Positions 60,330-64,000 of a stretch of DNA of 64,000 bases are shown in pieces; position 1 is the stretch's first letter, and every line of letters starts with the position of its first letter. Both the position numbers and the translations under genes were made by a program. The notes below the pieces were generated by a model that was not told where the DNA came from, did no database searches, and saw only the letters and a list, made by a program, of their open reading frames with translations. This DNA is from a virus, in IMG/VR virus record IMGVR_UViG_3300032401_000690, positions 62,001 to 126,000 of that record; one strand, given 5' to 3'.

Positions 60330-61502
60330 ATGGAAGAACAAAAGTATTATTTTACAGTATCTCCTGAGAATATAATTGGGGATCTTCTTACCGTAAATTG
60401 GACGGGTGGGACTGATATTGCTTATAATGTGGATCCTTGTTGTCCAATAACAGGGATAACAGAAACAACGACAACGGGAACTGTTGGTGTTTATACTGGG
60501 ATGACATATGTGTTATCGGGTGGAACAAATGGTGAATCATTATTAACGGGACTTACAATTCCAATAATGATAACACAAACTGCGGTTGATATTGGTTATT
60601 ATTCGGTTTTTGATGGGGCAATAATCCAAAAAGATGTTATTACAAATTTCTTATTTTCAGCAACAACTGGAAGTCCATATACCTATTATTTTTATAACAC
60701 TTCAGATGTTGAATTAAAAAAGTTTCTTGAGGTGACAACCTTTAAAGTTGATTGGGGGGATTTAACAACAATAGAGACAATTACAGGTGTTGCGCCATTA
60801 TCACATAATTACCCATTAGGTAATAATCAATATGTTATTACGATGACGGCAACATCACCTTGGGGCATATCAACAATATCAAAGACAATAACCGTTCCAT
60901 TTACGAATGTCCCAATATTGAACCCATCGGGTAATGCAACATTCACTCCTGCGGGAGGTAGTTGGGCATCAACACAATTTAATTATAATTATATCTACCC
61001 ATATGATGAGGGGATGGACATAAACGATTACTATAGTTATAACTACGTTCCTGTCCCATTTATTGTCTCAGGATATACACAATCATCAATAAATGATTTG
61101 GCTCAATATGGTCCAAAATATACCTTAATTGATGGTAAATTTAAAGTTGGTGTTCAAGTTACTGGTACCTCAAATAGTGTTGGTACTTATTGGGGTCCAG
61201 ATCCAACAAACACGTATGTGTCATATACAATAGATGGTATTGATTATTATGATTATGAGGATGGAACAACATTATATGTTCTTCCCTCTTCAGGTTTCAC
61301 TCCTGATGACTTAATATTATCGGCAATAACTAAAAATGAGGCATTGTTAAATGTTATTGATCAACCCGAAGTCCAAACAGATGTATTCATTGAACGGGGT
61401 AAAAATTCGGCATTGGAACGAGTACAAAGACTTGGGGAAGTAGATAATGTTGGGGGCCTAATTAAGTACGGGTATGGATTTTTTAATGTTGAAAAACAAT
61501 AA
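60330..61502 (+). CDS. Baseplate-region protein with PKD-like domain
   Basis: The protein has 390 residues. Around residues 135-192 a PKD-like Ig fold is visible: FKVDWGDLTTIETITGVAPL, SHNYPLGNNQYVITMTATSP and ISKTITVPF, with the DWGD and H.Y hallmarks. The N-terminal ~100 residues are Thr/Gly-rich (TTTGTVGVYTGMTYVLSGGT). The C-terminal ~30 residues (DVFIERGKNSALERVQRLGE, VGGLIKYGYGFFNVEKQ) resemble a conserved assembly tail. PKD domains in phage tails usually project and bind sugars or proteins. An HNH gene follows it. Confidence 0.55.
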   Translation: MEEQKYYFTVSPENIIGDLLTVNWTGGTDIAYNVDPCCPITGITETTTTGTVGVYTGMTYVLSGGTNGESLLTGLTIPIMITQTAVDIGYYSVFDGAIIQKDVITNFLFSATTGSPYTYYFYNTSDVELKKFLEVTTFKVDWGDLTTIETITGVAPLSHNYPLGNNQYVITMTATSPWGISTISKTITVPFTNVPILNPSGNATFTPAGGSWASTQFNYNYIYPYDEGMDINDYYSYNYVPVPFIVSGYTQSSINDLAQYGPKYTLIDGKFKVGVQVTGTSNSVGTYWGPDPTNTYVSYTIDGIDYYDYEDGTTLYVLPSSGFTPDDLILSAITKNEALLNVIDQPEVQTDVFIERGKNSALERVQRLGEVDNVGGLIKYGYGFFNVEKQ

Positions 61503-61521
61503 TTTTAAGTATTTATTGAAT

Positions 61522-62451
61522 ATGAGTTATAATAAGAACTGTGGTAATTGTGGTAAGATCCAAACCTACACAACTAAAGGTAGGTTAGATTGTTCTATCC
61601 GAGAAAATTGGGTGTGTAATAGTTGCTCGTCAACTCATATGAAAAAAATATATGGTGATGATGTTATAACTAATGTGGTTGACTTATATGTTAATGGTAA
61701 TAGTTTTAGTAAAATAAGTTTAATATTAAAGATTAAAAGAGATAATGTTAAAAATATTTTAATTGAAAAGAATATTTGGGTTGAAAATAGGGACGATATT
61801 AAAAAAGAATTTAATGATGTTGATATTGAGAATATTATTAAAAAATATAATAGTGGGTTGTCGGTGAAAAAAATATCTAATTTATATGGTGTTAGTGTTG
61901 GACCAATTAAAAGAATTTTAAAAAATTCAAATTTATTAAGAAAAGGTCTTAGTGATGGTAAAAAAATTGTATTATCAGATGAACAGATATTACTTATTAA
62001 GGATTTATATTTAAATGAATTTAAAAATTGTGAAGAAATTAGTTATCAATTAGGTTTAACAAAATCATTTGTTGATAAATATTTGCGTAATTGTGGGTAT
62101 AGAAGGAATAAAAGTGAGGGGGTTTCAGTTGGATCCATATATAAATATCACGGTATTAAATATAACGAATATTTAAAAATTATCCCCGATTTGGATAAAT
62201 ATAAACTTGATGTCTCAAAAATGACTCGTCAACAACCAATACATAATTTATTGAATTACGATAAAAGAGGAAATTCGGGTGTTGAAGGGGCATATCACTT
62301 AGACCATAAATTCTCAATATCAGAAGGGTTTAAAAATAGAATACCTCCCGAAATAATTGGTGGTATAAAAAACCTTGAATTTATTACTTGGGAGGAAAAT
62401 ATAAAAAAAAGAACTAATTGTTCAATAACAATAAATGAACTAATAAATTAA
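61522..62451 (+). CDS. HNH-type homing endonuclease with helix-turn-helix repeats
   Basis: The protein has 309 residues from the ATG at 61522, after a TATTTATT element; an in-frame ATG at 61474 lies inside the previous gene and was not chosen. The N-terminus has CGNCGK and CNSC Cys pairs. Three helix-turn-helix repeats follow: VVDLYVNGNSFSKISLILKI, IIKKYNSGLSVKKISNLYGV and IKDLYLNEFKNCEEISYQLG. The C-terminal AYHLDHKFSISEGFKNRIPP near 255-275, then GIKNLEFITWEENIKKR, gives an H..DH...(N)...N nuclease core. It is a freestanding element within the wedge operon. Confidence 0.72.
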   Translation: MSYNKNCGNCGKIQTYTTKGRLDCSIRENWVCNSCSSTHMKKIYGDDVITNVVDLYVNGNSFSKISLILKIKRDNVKNILIEKNIWVENRDDIKKEFNDVDIENIIKKYNSGLSVKKISNLYGVSVGPIKRILKNSNLLRKGLSDGKKIVLSDEQILLIKDLYLNEFKNCEEISYQLGLTKSFVDKYLRNCGYRRNKSEGVSVGSIYKYHGIKYNEYLKIIPDLDKYKLDVSKMTRQQPIHNLLNYDKRGNSGVEGAYHLDHKFSISEGFKNRIPPEIIGGIKNLEFITWEENIKKRTNCSITINELIN

Positions 62452-62454
62452 ACA

Positions 62455-63363
62455 ATGGCAACTGGCGTTTATGGTACAATTCGTGGGAGCGATGTCTCTC
62501 CAGCGGATGTTGATATAATAATGAATTACACTCCAAGTAGGGATCAAACAGATAATTTTGTATTAACAAAATTGGATGCTAATAGTATATTAAGACCTTA
62601 TTTTAATAACAATCAAACGGGAGGTAATTCAGGTATTGAGATACTTGGTGGTATGTATAATTTAAAATTACCGGCAGACCAATTTAATAAAATAGGGATT
62701 TATACTCTATATATTAGACCTGCAGAGATTAGAACAAAGATTACTGATTGTGGTATTTTATCCGCATTACCAAATGTTAAGGGTATTGTTATTGATTTAA
62801 ATAATGTTCCAACTCAATTTACAAATAAATTCACAAATCAAGGTTTGGTAGGGTTTAGAGTTGAGTATTTAAATGACGATGGATCTAAAATCCCAAATTT
62901 CTTTAGGGTTATAACCTCATCATTTTATTGTGAACCTGTAATTCAGAATTTAACGAATACTTCGCAACAATCAATTAGATATAGATATACTGAGGGAACT
63001 ACAAACATTATGTTCTGTACGTTATCACCATCGTCATCTCCAACTAATAAACCAAATGCGACACCATATATTGGGCAACCTGATCAAAATATTATTATAA
63101 CAAATACATTTTTTAACCCAATAACCACAGAAATTGAAATTGTTGAACACGATATTTCTACATTGGCAATTGCGTTATATGGTAATCAAACTAAGTCTAT
63201 TGATGATGGTATTTACACTATTTACGATAGTAATAATAACATCTACAAACAATATAACTTATATGAAATTAGAGATCAATTTAGTGATCTTCTTTATGAA
63301 GTTAGACAAGATAGAAATAATAATATTGATTTTACTAAAAACTTTACAAATATAACAGGATAA
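62455..63363 (+). CDS. Baseplate-region structural protein, 302 aa
   Basis: Not assigned. It has 302 residues, starting MATGVYGTIRGSDVSPADVD, with beta-rich segments (GGMYNLKLPADQFNKIGIYT and LYIRPAEIRTKITDCG; GLVGFRVEYLNDDG; FFRVITSSFYCEP) and a C-terminal TIYDSNNNIYKQYNLYEIRD. It starts three bases after the endonuclease stop and overlaps the next gene by one base. Before insertion of the endonuclease gene it probably followed the PKD-like gene directly in the same operon. Confidence 0.5.
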   Translation: MATGVYGTIRGSDVSPADVDIIMNYTPSRDQTDNFVLTKLDANSILRPYFNNNQTGGNSGIEILGGMYNLKLPADQFNKIGIYTLYIRPAEIRTKITDCGILSALPNVKGIVIDLNNVPTQFTNKFTNQGLVGFRVEYLNDDGSKIPNFFRVITSSFYCEPVIQNLTNTSQQSIRYRYTEGTTNIMFCTLSPSSSPTNKPNATPYIGQPDQNIIITNTFFNPITTEIEIVEHDISTLAIALYGNQTKSIDDGIYTIYDSNNNIYKQYNLYEIRDQFSDLLYEVRQDRNNNIDFTKNFTNITG

Positions 63364-64000
63364 TGGCGGTTACAAAATATACTTGTCCACCACAAACTGC
63401 TAGCGGGGAGGGGACTTTTTCTGATAACCTAGTTGGTCTACAGTTAGTTAGTGGGGGAGGTTTTACTCAAGGTAATTTTGAATTTACAACGGGATTAACT
63501 GAAAAAACCAATAGAACATTTAGTATTGGGTCGTTTTCAGATCCTATATCGTTAGAGACACTTAATATTGATGATATTGCTCAATCAAAACTGTTGGTTG
63601 CAAAAAACTTCCAAGTTTACCCTAACTACGATTTAAGTGAGATAACTAATTTTACGTTATTCGGATCTTTATCAAAACGATTATCTGTTTCTGTAAGTAA
63701 AATAATTAACTTTTTCCCTGGTGGGATGGAAGTATTCTCATCAACAACAACGTTTGATGTAACAAAAACTGCGGATAACATATCATATGATTCTGTTGCG
63801 GATGAAACGTATCTTGAGATTTGCGCAAGTGTTGTTAGAAACCCATTTGATCTTGATTATACGGTTAATTCAACAAGAAACTTATTATTAAAGGAGATTG
63901 TTGTTTCTCCATTAAGAAATTTCTCAGTTGAGTATCAAAATTATTCTCTTTTTGTGAATGGTATTGAGTATGAGATTGTGACTTTTACACCACTTAATGA
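63363..64000 (+). CDS. Baseplate or tail protein, N-terminal part (3' end outside window)
   Basis: The frame starts at the ATG overlapping the upstream stop (TAATG) and remains open to the end of the window: 212 residues visible. It begins MAVTKYTCPPQTASGEGTFS and continues DNLVGLQLVSGGGFTQGNFE, then beta-rich sequence with YPNYDLSEITNFTLFGSLSK and KIINFFPGGMEVFSSTTTFD. No family is recognised. Position and composition match the neighbouring wedge-operon proteins. Confidence 0.6.
   Translation, partial: MAVTKYTCPPQTASGEGTFSDNLVGLQLVSGGGFTQGNFEFTTGLTEKTNRTFSIGSFSDPISLETLNIDDIAQSKLLVAKNFQVYPNYDLSEITNFTLFGSLSKRLSVSVSKIINFFPGGMEVFSSTTTFDVTKTADNISYDSVADETYLEICASVVRNPFDLDYTVNSTRNLLLKEIVVSPLRNFSVEYQNYSLFVNGIEYEIVTFTPLN

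Noticed and set aside
61474-61521. Longer start for the HNH endonuclease
   Set aside because: It would overlap the preceding gene; the ATG at 61522 follows a TATTTATT element and begins with the Cys-pair domain.

Overview
The window is a 64 kb segment of a large, AT-rich tailed phage (myovirus) genome built on the T4 plan. Recognisable T4-type parts are the tail sheath (gp18), tail tube (gp19), sheath stabiliser/neck proteins, the gp26/gp51 pair, a tape measure (gp29 position), baseplate proteins (gp53, gp25, gp6 and several giant hub/wedge proteins) and a replication set: family B polymerase, gp32-type SSB, UvsX/RecA, RNase H-type exonuclease, DnaB-type helicase and an SNF2 helicase. Ribosome binding sites are mostly not Shine-Dalgarno; starts follow A-rich leaders. 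With BspA/DUF285-type and Bacteroidetes-type Ig/PKD domains in surface proteins, this points to a Bacteroidota (probably flavobacterial) host. That is inference. No rRNA, tRNA, terminase, portal or capsid gene was seen.

Layout. 1-2.7 kb: end of a beta-rich adhesin and a BspA-like receptor-type protein. 2.7-6.3 kb: three glycosyltransferase genes. 6.3-7.1 kb: two small genes. 7.2-10.1 kb: DNA polymerase. 10.1-15.9 kb (minus strand): a small gene, a neck-type protein, an unusual interspersed-repeat locus with two small gene cassettes, a metallopeptidase-superoxide dismutase fusion and an SNF2 helicase. 16-28.6 kb (plus): neck/stabiliser genes, sheath, tube, gp26/gp51, tape measure, with two homing endonucleases. 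28.6-41.6 kb: giant baseplate/hub proteins. 41.7-50.1 kb: replication and nucleotide metabolism (SSB, UvsX, exonuclease, helicase, class II ribonucleotide reductase) with two more endonucleases. 50.2-64 kb: baseplate wedge operon with a fifth endonuclease; it runs off the window.

The most unusual locus is 11.65-12.79 kb. Eight full 36-base repeats and three 23-base half repeats are separated by eight different 30-33 base spacers, which are CRISPR dimensions. No cas gene is visible. The repeat is also, in frame, the C-terminal coding sequence of a small protein family whose two complete genes sit inside the array as same-sized 260-base cassettes, and whose third copy is the C-terminal domain of the superoxide dismutase fusion.

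Other points: a recurrent TATTTATA element, oriented with the genes on both strands, upstream of many of them (candidate late promoter); a T10 homopolymer that breaks a neck gene; and a possible +1 frameshift joining gp26 to gp51.
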